In this document: positions 31,988 to 43,204 of the stretch, piece by piece | Numbering within the stretch: position 1 is the first letter of the stretch | Layout: every line of letters starts with the position of its first letter | Origin: Mixophyes australis | Taxonomy: Eukaryota; Chordata; Amphibia; Anura; Limnodynastidae | Reading direction: 5' to 3' | Length of the DNA stretch: 64,000 bases | NCBI GenBank assembly: GCA_036250195.1 | Contig: JAVHZZ010000002.1 | Span: 370,211,124 to 370,275,123 of the forward strand | Program-made: the position numbers and the translations under genes | Notes under the pieces: generated by a model | Databases searched by the model: none | What the model was told of the DNA's origin: nothing | What the model saw: the letters and a program-made list of their open reading frames with translations, nothing else

Positions 31988-34900
31988 TTACATAGAAAGT
32001 TTTAAAAAGATGTTATCGTCATCATCTTCAGCTTCATCCTCACCCTCATCAGTGTGTACGTCATCATCACAGACTATCAATTCATCGCCGCTTGAATCCG
32101 CCATTAGAGAACAGTCAGTGCTTGGATGTCTTGGATGGTGAAGGCCTTCCTCGTGGAAGATGTAGTTCATTTTTATAAACATCATTTTCTCCACATATTT
32201 GGGAAGTAACCTTCTACGGCGATCACTGACTAAGTTCCCTGCTGTGCTGAACACTCGTTCAGAGTACACACTGGAGGGTGGGCAGCTTAGGTATTGCAAA
32301 GCAAGTTTGTACATGGGTTTCCAAATGGCCTGCTTTTCTTCCCAGTAAGGAAAGGGACTGTCTGACATTTCCATATCAACTACCTCTTGAAAGTAATCCT
32401 CCACCATCCTTTGCATGTTTATACTCATATTGGATGGAGTTATGGGCAAAGTGACACATTTTTTTGAAAAATCCTTCAAACCAGCCCAGATGTTAAATTG
32501 TTCTGGTCTGCCCCCTGTGTCTTCCCTGCTTCTTTTTTGGAAATTTAATTTTTTACGAGCAACAGCTTGAGAAAGTGAAGGAGGACACGTCGTCAAGCCG
32601 AGGCCCAGTTCAGCGGCCAACTTGCTGAGCAATAGCTCCTTGCAAAAGTTCACATCTCGCTCATTTACAAGTAAAGACTCAATGTAGGTTTTAAACCTTG
32701 GATCAAGTACAGTGGCCAAAACGTACTGATCCGAGTTCAAGATCTTAATAACTCGAGGATCATTGTGAAGCGAATTAAGTACTTGATCGACAAGGCCAAC
32801 ATACTTTGCTGAATTGCTTGCTTTCAGCTCCTCCTTCATTTTCTCAAGCTGCTTTTCCAATAGTCTAATTAAAGGAATGACTTGGCTCAAACTAGCAGAG
32901 TCTGCACTGACCTCACATGTCACAACTTCAAATGGTTTCAGCACCTTGCACAGCACTGAAAGGATTCCCCACTGTGCAAGAGTGAAATACATCCCCCCTC
33001 CTTTCCCAATGTCATGACTTGTGCAATATGCTTGGATGGCTTTGCGCTGTTCCTCCATCCTCTGAAGCATGTACAGGGTGGAATTCCACCGAGTTACCAC
33101 CTCTTGCTTAAGTTGGTGGCAGGGCAAGTTAAACTGCTCTTGGAGCTGCTGTAATCTCCTACATGCTGTGGCTGAATGCCTGAAATGGCCTGAAATTTTA
33201 CGGGCCACCGAAAGCATCTCCTGCACCTCACGGTTATTTCGTAGGAAGCTCTGCACCACCAAGTTGATGGTGTGAGCAAAACAGGGAATATGTTGGAAAT
33301 CACCAAGCTGTAATGCTCGCACTATATTGTTGGCGTTATCTGAAATGACATACCCTGGGGAGAGTCCGAGTGGTATAAGCCATGCATCAATCACATCTCT
33401 CAGTTTGCGTAACAAATTGTCAGCCGTATGCCTGTTAGTGAAGCCGGTGATACAAAGAGTGGCCTGCCTGTGACAAATGTTACGTAGTGGTGTACATGCT
33501 GCTGCTGTTCCTGCTGGTGAAGGTGAATGACCAACCCAGTGGGCTGTCACAGTCATATAGTCTTTGGTTTGGCCACTTCCACTTGTCCACATATCTGTGG
33601 TTAAGTGAACAGTGGGCAGAATGGCATTTTTCAGCGCAATCTCTACATTTTTACACACTTTTTGGTATAGTTGTGGAATAGCTTTACGGGAGAAATGGTG
33701 TCGAGATGGAATTCTGTAACGCGGACACAAAACCTCAATTAACTGTGAAAAACCAGCTGCGTTTATTGTGGAGATTGGACGCAGATCTAACACTAACATT
33801 GCAGCCATGGCGTCTGTGATTCGCTTGGCGACTGGGTGACTGCTGTCATATTTGCTTCCCCTCGCAAATGATTGTTTCACAGTTAATTGCTGAAATGTAG
33901 GACTGCTCATTTTATTCACCTGCCTCTGGGATGACGATTCACCCCCAGCAGCAGCAACAGCAGCAGCAGGACTAACGCTTTCTTCAGAGGAATCAATAAT
34001 AGTGCCGGAGTCATCCAGCCTTAAGTGGGATGCCGGGCTAACTCCGAGCGCTACTGAGGATATTGATGAGGATGGTGTGGTGGGTGTATTTTGTAGCCGT
34101 CGGTATGTCGGTGAGCGGAGGGTCTTAGCTGATGAGGGAGTGCTTGTATTCTTTTGGGAAGAACTTTCAGCTTTTCCCAACACTTTGCCATGAACTCTCG
34201 TTAAATGGCGTAACATAGACGAGGTTCCAAGATGGTTAAGGTCCCTCCCTCGACTGACTATGGCTTCACATACACTACAAATGGCTATACAATTGTTGTC
34301 TGGATTTGGGTAGAAATAATTCCACACATAAGAAGTGGATTTTTTTGTTTTATGCCCAGGCATGACAATGGCCTTTTTCTTGTCACGTGCCAGAACTGCT
34401 GCCACTGGTGCAGGACTTACACAAACAACCTCATCCTCATCAACATCCTCATTAGCGCCCTCGTCGCCTACACAAATCTCCCCCTCATCCTCTTCTAATT
34501 CCAAAGTGGCATCCTCAATTTGGGTATCACCGGCTACACTCGGGCTATTAAGGCACACATCAGCAGAATGCTCACGATTAGACATCCCACTGTTGGATGG
34601 ACTCTCCACAGGGATTGTTGTCATTTGTGAATCAGAGCAAATATTCTCCTGTAATGCCTCACTGTTATCTTGCAGCTCGGCTTTGACGCGTAACAGTAGT
34701 TGTGCACCAATTGTAGGCTGGGTAACTTTTTGGGATCTGCCACTAATAGCCAAAGGTGAAGGCCTCATTCTCTCTTTGCCACTGCGTGTGTAGAATGGCA
34801 TGCTTGCAATTTTTTTTTTATCGTCACTTAACTTTTGCTCAGTTACACTTCTTTTTCGCTTCAATACAGTAAAAAATTTTTTGGTTTTTGTTTTTTGCAC

Positions 34901-35026
34901 TAATTTGAAAACACTCTGTTGTTTGACATCGCCTTGGCCAGATGACGTACTGGGAACACTAACATCAGGACTGGTGACAGAACCTGGTTGCTCATTTAGA
35001 TCATATGTGGACTGCTTTGAATCCAT
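31988..35026 (-). CDS. hAT transposase with BED zinc finger, intact (1012 aa)
   Basis: This transposase cuts and pastes the element by binding its ends. The N-terminal 220 residues are low-complexity, with basic (KTKTKKFF, KRKRS) and then acidic stretches. A BED finger follows at about 229-280: SYVWNYFYPNP, then CSVC and the spaced His pair in MLRHLTRVHG. The catalytic RNase H-like core has TTDMWTSGSG with the first Asp (about 477) and VISDNANNIVRAL with the second (about 562). CFAHTINLVVQ (about 581) and TRWNSTLYML (about 645) are also typical hAT motifs. The C-terminal hATC dimerisation domain reads WKPMYKLALQYLSCPPSSV and then YSERVFSTAGN with the presumed catalytic Glu (about 920). The tail is acidic. 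There are no stops or frameshifts in 1012 codons. The length suits ZBED-like hAT proteins. The start at 35026 lies 15 bp before the minisatellite array. Confidence 0.92.
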   Translation of the reverse strand: MDSKQSTYDLNEQPGSVTSPDVSVPSTSSGQGDVKQQSVFKLVQKTKTKKFFTVLKRKRSVTEQKLSDDKKKIASMPFYTRSGKERMRPSPLAISGRSQKVTQPTIGAQLLLRVKAELQDNSEALQENICSDSQMTTIPVESPSNSGMSNREHSADVCLNSPSVAGDTQIEDATLELEEDEGEICVGDEGANEDVDEDEVVCVSPAPVAAVLARDKKKAIVMPGHKTKKSTSYVWNYFYPNPDNNCIAICSVCEAIVSRGRDLNHLGTSSMLRHLTRVHGKVLGKAESSSQKNTSTPSSAKTLRSPTYRRLQNTPTTPSSSISSVALGVSPASHLRLDDSGTIIDSSEESVSPAAAVAAAGGESSSQRQVNKMSSPTFQQLTVKQSFARGSKYDSSHPVAKRITDAMAAMLVLDLRPISTINAAGFSQLIEVLCPRYRIPSRHHFSRKAIPQLYQKVCKNVEIALKNAILPTVHLTTDMWTSGSGQTKDYMTVTAHWVGHSPSPAGTAAACTPLRNICHRQATLCITGFTNRHTADNLLRKLRDVIDAWLIPLGLSPGYVISDNANNIVRALQLGDFQHIPCFAHTINLVVQSFLRNNREVQEMLSVARKISGHFRHSATACRRLQQLQEQFNLPCHQLKQEVVTRWNSTLYMLQRMEEQRKAIQAYCTSHDIGKGGGMYFTLAQWGILSVLCKVLKPFEVVTCEVSADSASLSQVIPLIRLLEKQLEKMKEELKASNSAKYVGLVDQVLNSLHNDPRVIKILNSDQYVLATVLDPRFKTYIESLLVNERDVNFCKELLLSKLAAELGLGLTTCPPSLSQAVARKKLNFQKRSREDTGGRPEQFNIWAGLKDFSKKCVTLPITPSNMSINMQRMVEDYFQEVVDMEMSDSPFPYWEEKQAIWKPMYKLALQYLSCPPSSVYSERVFSTAGNLVSDRRRRLLPKYVEKMMFIKMNYIFHEEGLHHPRHPSTDCSLMADSSGDELIVCDDDVHTDEGEDEAEDDDDNIFLKLSM

Positions 35027-35040
35027 TCTGAGCGCAAACC

Positions 35041-37240
35041 ACTGGGGAGTGCTAAAAATTATTTAGTAGATACTGCTGACAGATATGACTTTTGACAGCC
35101 AGAAATATTAATGCACAATTAGGGAGGACACCCCAAAAGCACTGAGGAGTGCTAAAAATTATTTAGTAGATACTGCTGACAGATATGACTTTTGACAGCC
35201 AGAAATATTAATGCACAATTAGGGAGGACACCCCAAAAACACTGAGGAGTGCTAAAAATTATTTAGTAGATTCTGCTGACAGTTATGACTTTTGACAGCC
35301 AGAAATATTAATGCACAATTAGGGAGGACACCCCAAAAACACTGAGGAGTGCTAAAAATTATTTAGTAGATACTGCTGACAGAAATGACTTTTGACAGCC
35401 AGAAATATTAATGCACAATTAGGGAGGACACCCCAAAAGCACTGAGGAGTGCTAAAAATTATTTAGTAGATACTGCTGACAGAAATGACTTTTGACAGCC
35501 AGAAATATTAATGCACAATTAGGGAGGACACCCCAAAAGCACTGAGGAGTGCTAAAAATTATTTAGTAGATACTGCTGACAGATATGACTTTTGACAGCC
35601 AGAAATATTAATGCACAATTAGGGAGGACACCCCAAAAACACTGAGGAGTGCTAAAAATTATTTAGTAGATACTGCTGACAGAAATGACTTTTGACAGCC
35701 AGAAATATTAATGCACAATTAGGGAGGACACCCCAAAAGCACTGAGGAGTGCTAAAAATTATTTAGTAGATACTGCTGACAGATATGACTTTTGACAGCC
35801 AGAAATATTAATGCACAATTAGGGAGGACACCCCAAAAACACTGAGGAGTGCTAAAAATTATTTAGTAGATTCTGCTGACAGTTATGACTTTTGACAGCC
35901 AGAAATATTAATGCACAATTAGGGAGGACACCCCAAAAACACTGAGGAGTGCTAAAAATTATTTAGTAGATACTGCTGACAGAAATGACTTTTGACAGCC
36001 AGAAATATTAATGCACAATTAGGGAGGACACCCCAAAAACACTGAGGAGTGCTAAAAATTATTTAGTAGATACTGCTGACAGAAATGACTTTTGACAGCC
36101 AGAAATATTAATGCACAATTAGGGAGGACACCCCAAAAACACTGAGGAGTGCTAAAAATTATTTAGTAGATACTGCTGACAGAAATGACTTTTGACAGCC
36201 AGAAATATTAATGCACAATTAGGGAGGACACCCCAAAAACACTGAGGAGTGCTAAAAATTATTTAGTAGATACTGCTGACAGAAATGACTTTTGACAGCC
36301 AGAAATATTAATGCACAATTAGGGAGGACACCCCAAAAGCACTGAGGAGTGCTAAAAATTATTTAGTAGATACTGCTGACAGATATGACTTTTGACAGCC
36401 AGAAATATTAATGCACAATTAGGGAGGACACCCCAAAAACACTGAGGAGTGCTAAAAATTATTTAGTAGATTCTGCTGACAGTTATGACTTTTGACAGCC
36501 AGAAATATTAATGCACAATTAGGGAGGACACCCCAAAAGCACTGAGGAGTGCTAAAAATTATTTAGTAGATACTGCTGACAGATATGACTTTTGACAGCC
36601 AGAAATATTAATGCACAATTAGGGAGGACACCCCAAAAGCACTGAGGAGTGCTAAAAATTATTTAGTAGATACTGCTGACAGATATGACTTTTGACAGCC
36701 AGAAATATTAATGCACAATTAGGGAGGACACCCCAAAAACACTGAGGAGTGCTAAAAATTATTTAGTAGATTCTGCTGACAGTTATGACTTTTGACAGCC
36801 AGAAATATTAATGCACAATTAGGGAGGACACCCCAAAAACACTGAGGAGTGCTAAAAATTATTTAGTAGATACTGCTGACAGAAATGACTTTTGACAGCC
36901 AGAAATATTAATGCACAATTAGGGAGGACACCCCAAAAACACTGAGGAGTGCTAAAAATTATTTAGTAGATACTGCTGACAGAAATGACTTTTGACAGCC
37001 AGAAATATTAATGCACAATTAGGGAGGACACCCCAAAAGCACTGAGGAGTGCTAAAAATTATTTAGTAGATACTGCTGACAGATATGACTTTTGACAGCC
37101 AGAAATATTAATGCACAATTAGGGAGGACACCCCAAAAGCACTGAGGAGTGCTACAAATTATTTAGTAGATACTGCTGACAGATATGACTTTTGACAGCC
37201 AGAAATATTAATGCACAATTATGGGGGACACCCCAAAAGC
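35041..37240. repeat. 22-unit, 100-bp minisatellite in the 5' region of the transposase gene
   Basis: Units begin at 35041, 35141 and so on every 100 bp up to 37141, with no indel: 22 units, 2200 bp. Each reads ACTGAGGAGTGCTAAAAATT then ATTTAGTAGATACTGCTGAC and ends GGAGGACACCCCAAAA(A/G)C. Units differ at a few sites (ACAGATAT, ACAGTTAT or ACAGAAAT; TACTGC or TTCTGC; AAAAAC or AAAAGC). The variants occur in recurring order, with a 600-bp higher period over 35141-36440. A worn 23rd start is at 37241. The transposase ORF reads away from the array, so it occupies the promoter/leader side. Confidence 0.97.
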
Positions 37241-37518
37241 GCTGGGGAGTGCCAAATATGAAGAAAAAATAATAAACCTCTATCCTCCTCTCTGCACTAG
37301 CGATTTTGGTTAGAGCAATTGCAAGAACAATATTGTATTCTCTGTCCCTGCTCTAATTAGCCTATGACTACACCCTGCTCTCTCCCTCTGTCAAATGGCG
37401 ATGGATTGCTGTGGAGGCGTGTATTTATAAAGTTGAAGTATCGCGAGAACCGAGTCCCGAGATCCGACGACGTCACAATGACGTTCGGCCTCGATTTGGA
37501 TTCGGAATGGGCGGGAGA

Positions 37519-37542
37519 GTACCGAGCTGCTCAGCTCGGTAC
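37519..37542. repeat. Subterminal perfect palindrome of the hAT element
   Basis: GTACCGAGCTG and CAGCTCGGTAC are separated by CT. It lies 60 bp inside the right terminus. It could be a transposase binding or stem-forming site; that is inference. Confidence 0.7.
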
Positions 37543-37609
37543 TCGGATACCCAAAGTTCGGGTGGGTTCGGTTCTCGGAGAACCGGACCCGCCCATCTCT
37601 AGTCAGTAT

Positions 37610-38131
37610 TAACACATCGGTACATTGCTCTGTAATAGTGCCACATTATGGAAAAGTAGCATATGCTTATATTGCAATAAGGCCATGGTGAACTGTATTT
37701 TCCCAATATTGTCAGTTTCATAGAGAATTTATTTGCCTTTAACCAGAATCCAGAAACAGAATTAATAAAAAACCTTCCTGTAACACTACTCATCATTGTA
37801 ACAGCAGAAATCAAATAACATGTCCCTAGCGCTCAAAGCCTAAATAGAAATATATATATTTAAATTGACAAGAAAGTTCCCTGTCACAATCCCAATCTTG
37901 GTGCCACTCCTTGCAAAAGAAAACAAATAAATACAAAATCAAGTGCGCCAGGGAAACCAACCACAATGTAGATAGAATATAAGAATATAAAATTAGCAAA
38001 AATACAAGAAAAAGAAAAAAGAAGAAAGATGACCGGCTTCATCTAAAATTCAATATGTATTTATTATAACCAATATAAAAAAGGTAATATTAAAAAGTAT
38101 ACAAATCTATACAACACATATAAAAAAATAC
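37610..38131. other. Unassigned AT-rich stretch
   Basis: There is A-rich sequence near 37975-38030; no gene or transposon ends are seen. Confidence 0.4.
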
Positions 38132-39040
38132 TACCTGTAACAGGACCCGTCATTCTGCCATCTTAGAACATTCCCCTCCAACTTTCTGTAACAGTACCCA
38201 TCACTCTGCCACCTTAGAACATGCCCTCCACCTTTCTGTAACAGTACCCGTCATTCTGCCATCTTAGAACATTCCCCTCCAACTCTCTGTAACAGTACCC
38301 ATCATTCTGCCATCTTAGAACATTCCCCTCCAACTTTCTGTAACAGTAGTCGTCATTCTGCCACCTTAGAACATGCCCTCCACCTTTCTGTAACAGTACC
38401 CATCACTCTGCCATCTTAGAACATTCCTCTCCAACTCTCTGTAACAGTACCCGTCATTCTGTCACCTTAGAACATGCCCTCCACCTTTCTGTAACAGTAC
38501 CCATCACTCTGCCATCTTAGAACATTCCTCTCCAACTCTCTGTAACAGTACCCGTCATTCTGCCACCTTAGAACATGCCCTCCACCATTCAGTAACAGTA
38601 CCCGTCATTCTGCCACCTTAGAACATTCCCTTACAACTTTCTGTAACAGTACCCGTCATTCTGCCACCTTAGAACATGCCCTCCACCTTTCTGTAACAGT
38701 ACCCATCATTCTGCCATCTTAGAACATGCCCTCCACCTTTCTGTAACAGTACCCGTCATTCTGCCATCTTAGAACATTCCTCTCCAACTTTCTGTAACAG
38801 CACCCGTCATTCTGCCACCTTAGAACATGCCCTCCACCTTTCTGTAACAGTACCCGTCATTCTGCCATCTTAGAACATTCCTCTCCAACTTTCTGTAACA
38901 GTACCCATCATTCTGCCACCATAGAATATGCCCTCCACCATTCTCTAACCATTACTCATCATTCTACCACCTTAGAACATGCCCTCCACCTTTCTGTAAC
39001 CGTACCCATCATTTTGCCACCCAAGAACTTTTGTCTTTAC
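38132..39040. repeat. 50/51-bp minisatellite, about 18 units
   Basis: The unit runs CTGTAACAGTACCCGTCATT, CTGCCACCTTAGAACA, then TGCCCTCCACCTTT (50 bp) or TTCCCCTCCAACTTT (51 bp). The two forms often alternate, suggesting a dimeric unit of about 101 bp. The last units (38940-39040) are worn. Confidence 0.93.
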
Positions 39041-41844
39041 CTCTTGTAACAAAACATCCTGCTCTACCTATGTAAGGTGGTGAACAGGGCCAGATTACTT
39101 GCCAGGCAATATAGCCCAGGACAGGGTCTTTTATTTTCAGTAGTATTCACATTCTGGGTGAGAAAGAGGGAGGGGATGAGTGCAAACAGCCGCTAAATTT
39201 TAGGCAGGCGTTTTGTTGGCTATAATTTCCAATACATTGTGTATAGCATTGCCCATGTGCGGACACGCACTACACCGCCTTGATGTCTCTGTTACTACAT
39301 ATGCCGAGTTCCTCCAATCTGGACTCAGCACACACTCCTCTAACATTGTGGTGCTCAGCCTCCCAAGACTGAGGTTGAGGGACTCACAGAACTTAGACTT
39401 GAAGCTGACCAATATTATGCAGCCTGTTGCCATCCAGGTGTTGTGGAACTACAAGTGTAAGTAAATATAGTAGTATGGTGGTAAAGTGCAGGGGGGCGGG
39501 GACACCAGTTTTGTGCCAAGGACTCCATAGCTTTAAACCAGGTCTGGTGGTGAAATAGGTTTTGGGGATATATTTTTATATTTTTATTGAGTTAAACTTA
39601 ATTTTAAAATTGTGTAAATGTTTTTTTTCCCACTCATTGGGCAGGAGTTTTAGGGATCTATGCCCATTATCATTCGGTAGCAAAGTTGCTACAAGAGGGG
39701 TCTCAATCTCGTTACTTACTCTGGCTTAGGTTGGTCATGAAGAGTCTCTGCACTTTTCAGCTTTGGGCTGGCAGCCTTTGGGTGGGTGGGCACGCTGTCT
39801 CTTGAGGCACTGTACAAGGCAACATAATTGTCTCATTTAAAGTATAGGATAAAATCAGATCTGTGCCAGCTCGGGGCACTTATGATTATTGCAGTTTGGA
39901 ATCTCTTTCCTGCAGTGCTCCAAATAACAAGGCGGATCAGGGCGCCATCTCCATACTTTGTTTGGAAGACCGCACCATCTACACCCATCTACCTATGTAT
40001 ACTGCTGTTCCTAAGTGGCCACAAATAAATCAAGGCACCAAGCGGGTCCAAAAGGTCTATATGCTCTGTAGAGCAGCAGTTTGGTGTTTCAACAAATACC
40101 TCATTAGTATTTACAGAGTATGTTCATACCTAGAACATAGTTTCAGTGATTGGCATGCTCCTATCAAACTCCAGCACTTGCACCTGTGTAAGTATTGCTA
40201 TTTACGGGGAAGACAGCAGAAGTATTGATCATGTCAAAAACACAAAAGAAATGCTTCCCTGAACTAGAGGTTATGTCATAGATTGATATGAATTTTTCTG
40301 TTTTCTCTGGTCTCCCACTTGAGGAGAAATGCAATTTTCTGGATTTATGATAGGATCATCCTCACACTGTCACTTTGCTTTACATCACTTACATTGAAAT
40401 AGGGTTCTCTGTAAATAACAGTCTGTGAATCCGATTTCTGAACATTGCAGTAGACAGTGCGAGGAGATCATGTTATGGAAATACCAATTGTCATAATGTG
40501 AAACATTTTCTGTGCCTTCCACTCATATAAACTCATCATTGCTGAAAGGATTTATTGCTTATCCCTATAGAACCAAATGGGGGTCGGGAGGAGGTGGGGC
40601 AGCTCACAGCCTCGCTCACCCTGCTAAAAATTCTATTTCATCGCTAGATTGGAAAATCTTCTCCTCAAGTCCATAATGTTTTTTGAAGCCTTAAACAAAG
40701 AGGGCAGAGTCAGTGAACTCACAGCTTTCATACCCATTTAGTTTATCCATAAATCTCCTGGGCTGTTTGTGAGAAGCACGGCCTGCCTCTCCTTCCACAC
40801 TTGACTGGTTCATTTTTAACCCTTAAATCTTATAACTTCGACCAGTGGCACAAATAATGAGGAATGGAAAAAAATATATTTCTGTAATAAATTATTCGCA
40901 GGAACAGATTTCACTTAAGAACTGCAGACTACATGCCCAGGACTCCAGAGTTGTGGTGAATCATAGTTCTGGGCACAGGAGAAGCCCCTATGTCTCGGAA
41001 GCATTGTATTTAAAAACATTCCATCCATCCACAGCAGAAGAATTAGAGAAGCACCAGATGGTATCTCCTGGATGGCAATGGATCCAGGATTTGGATGCTG
41101 TTATTGGGCAGGAGGTGGGTTTTATATAGAAAAAAATAATTTGGGTGGACATTTCATTTAAGCAACTAATTGGAGTAAAGCAGGTTTAAGCCACTTGTGT
41201 CTTTCCAGCTGTTGTGGAAGTACACACTGCCTACCTGTGGATTCAGGGGCTGGTTGGTCTATGGGGCAAGAGGACATCTGCCCCTTGGGCTGGGTCAGTG
41301 GGCTACCTGCATTTTTTCCTTTAAAATGTTCCTAGGCTGCTGAGCTGAGTCTGGCATCCCCACCCCTACCCCGGGCTAAAATTTGCCAGCCAACCCTTGT
41401 CTGGAGTGGATAATCATTGTAAAAGGGCTCGATGTAATATATCAATGTATTCCTATACCAGACAGTCCACTTTTATTCTTGGAAGAGCCCCAATATCTAA
41501 AGGGCCAAGGGCATGAGGCCTATCACTATAACATGGCTATAGTAAAATATGTGACATGAGCAGATTGGGCTTGTAGCCCAGGGCAGCATTAGGGCAGGGT
41601 ACACAGGGTAGCACCCAGGGACCTGAGGGTCTAGAGAGCCCCCAAATTAACTTCCTAGAGGCAACCCTTAATTGCGAATTGTGATTTAAATGCTATTCAT
41701 ATTCTAAGGTCATACTGGAGTTGATGGCTGCACAAAGCATAGATTAGTTGTTTTTATATTTGACTTGATATGGTGGGCATCAAAGATAGAATGTTTAAAC
41801 AGGTTGGTGGATTTGTGGATATTTATGGTGGGTTAAGATACTGA
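39041..41844. other. Unassigned stretch
   Basis: Frames of 121 (39863-40228) and 94 residues (40845-41129) have no recognisable motif or domain. At 39437 and nearby, short CAGGTGTTGTGGAACTACAAG resembles the inner arm of the hAT MITE at 23869 and may be a worn relic. Otherwise nothing is recognised. Confidence 0.4.
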
Positions 41845-42020
41845 GGGGTAAATGTATCAAGCTGAGAGTTTTCCGGCGGGTTTGAAAAACCAATCAGATT
41901 GTAGCTATCATTTATTTAGTAAATTCTGCTAAATGACAGCTAGAATATGATTGATTGCTATAGGCAACATCTCCACTTTTCAAACCCGCCGGAAAACTCT
42001 CAGCTTGATACATTTACCCC
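41845..42020. mobile_element. Palindromic MITE, GGGGTAAATGTATCAAGC terminus (copy 2)
   Basis: It has the same termini and core as the copy at 26455. TGA stands on both sides (41842-41844, 42021-42023), a 3-bp duplication. As in that copy, the left arm lacks the 22-bp GTGGAGATGTTGCC segment that the right arm keeps. Confidence 0.88.
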
Positions 42021-42304
42021 TGAGAGTCTATTTGAAAATAAGCTGTTTATTTAGTGTGACTGTTGTACAACAGGCTCAGCTAATCTGGGTTCTCCTGCTG
42101 TTGTAGAACTACACATCCCAGCATGCTCCCCGTTCCTGCAGAGCTGCACAAATTTTGATTTGTTTATAGTTGTTAGTGTCTGTTGTCCTTTGGCAAGTAT
42201 GGACAACTACACAGTACTACCTCTCTTTAAAAAAAGTACACTATTTTCTTTATCTGTACAATGAAAGCAGCTATTGCCTCAGCTATAGTTCTCCGTACTT
42301 GTTT

Positions 42305-42482
42305 CTATCCTCTAGATTATAAACTCCCATAAGCAGGGCCTTCTCTATCCTTTGCACCGTCTCCGTCAACCTTGGATGTCTTTGTTCTGTCTTTGATTTG
42401 TTTCTTGCACAAGATGCTGTACTGACTGTCCAGCATTACTGAGTTTTGTGGCACCTTAAAAATAAGCAATGATGATGATGAT
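42305..42482 (+). mobile_element. L2-type LINE tail, worn
   Basis: TAGATTATAAACTCCCATAA, GCAGGGCCTTCTCT and a final ATG-repeat tail match the order in better L2 tails at 21960 and 46500. Only the last 180 bp remain. Confidence 0.6.
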
Positions 42483-42878
42483 GGTTCCGCATAACCAACT
42501 CTCTCTAATTTACGGACAGTTCTGGATATAAAGATTTGTCCTTGTAAATTGTTGTTCCTATTTTCAGCATTGCTCAAATGCACAATAGAATATACCTTTT
42601 TCTGCATGCTAGATGCGATTCTTACCATCTGCTCTAGGCTTTATAAGAATGTACCCATTGCACAATTTCATTTTTCGCTAGGTTAAATATGTTAATATTT
42701 ATTAAAAAGGAGTTTAAAATTACAAACATTTCAAGTCCAGTAAATATGATATAATGGGAGTTAGCAGGGCGCCATGGTCCACTGATACAATATAAGAACA
42801 TGCTTAGCTGCCCCAGCTCTGTAGCATAGTGTCCCTGCAGAGCTGCCCAGACTCTCTACACAAGTTTTGTACACTGGG

Positions 42879-43037
42879 CAAGGGTGAATTACCATAGGTG
42901 TATGGCGTGCAGCTGTTATTTGGCCCATAGCTAAGGGGGGGCCACCATCCTTGTCAAAACCTCATGCGCATATAAGTTTTTCACCATTGGGTGCTACATG
43001 GGGGCCCTTACAAAACTTTGGCATAGTTACGCCCCTG
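42879..43037. mobile_element. Small hAT-like MITE
   Basis: The right end GCATAGTTACGCCCCTG matches hAT termini of the CAGGGGCGTAACTA type. The left end CAAGGGTGAATTACC is a worn counterpart. The flanks ACACTGGG (42871-42878) and ACACTGTG (43038-43045) form an 8-bp duplication with one difference. It is 159 bp long and non-coding. Confidence 0.75.
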
Positions 43038-43204
43038 ACACTGTGTGTGCTTTAATAATGTGAGGGATGCATCATGATCTGTCATATGACTGAGGATAGT
43101 TGTAGAGAGTGTGTGGGTGCAAGAAAAAGAAAAGTCTTATATGCAATTTTGTAAGGTTAAGAAAAGAGAAAAGAAAAATAAAGTTTAATGTTTTCGTCCT
43201 GATG

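Larger units (their letters stand above)
31150..37601 (-). mobile_element. Full-length hAT transposon with intact transposase
   Basis: The termini are TAGAGATGG and CCATCTCTA, with the perfect 8-bp duplication GTCAGTAT on both sides (31142-31149, 37602-37609). The element is 6452 bp. From left to right it holds a GTTTTG-rich left end, a 100-bp triplicated segment, the minus-strand transposase gene, a 22-unit 100-bp minisatellite, and a right end with a subterminal palindrome (37519-37542). A perfect duplication and uninterrupted ORF mark it as young and possibly able to move. Confidence 0.93.

Noticed and set aside
35041..37240. CRISPR-like or centromeric satellite array
   Set aside because: It lies wholly inside a hAT element bounded by an 8-bp duplication and has no spacers. 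The element explains its limits.
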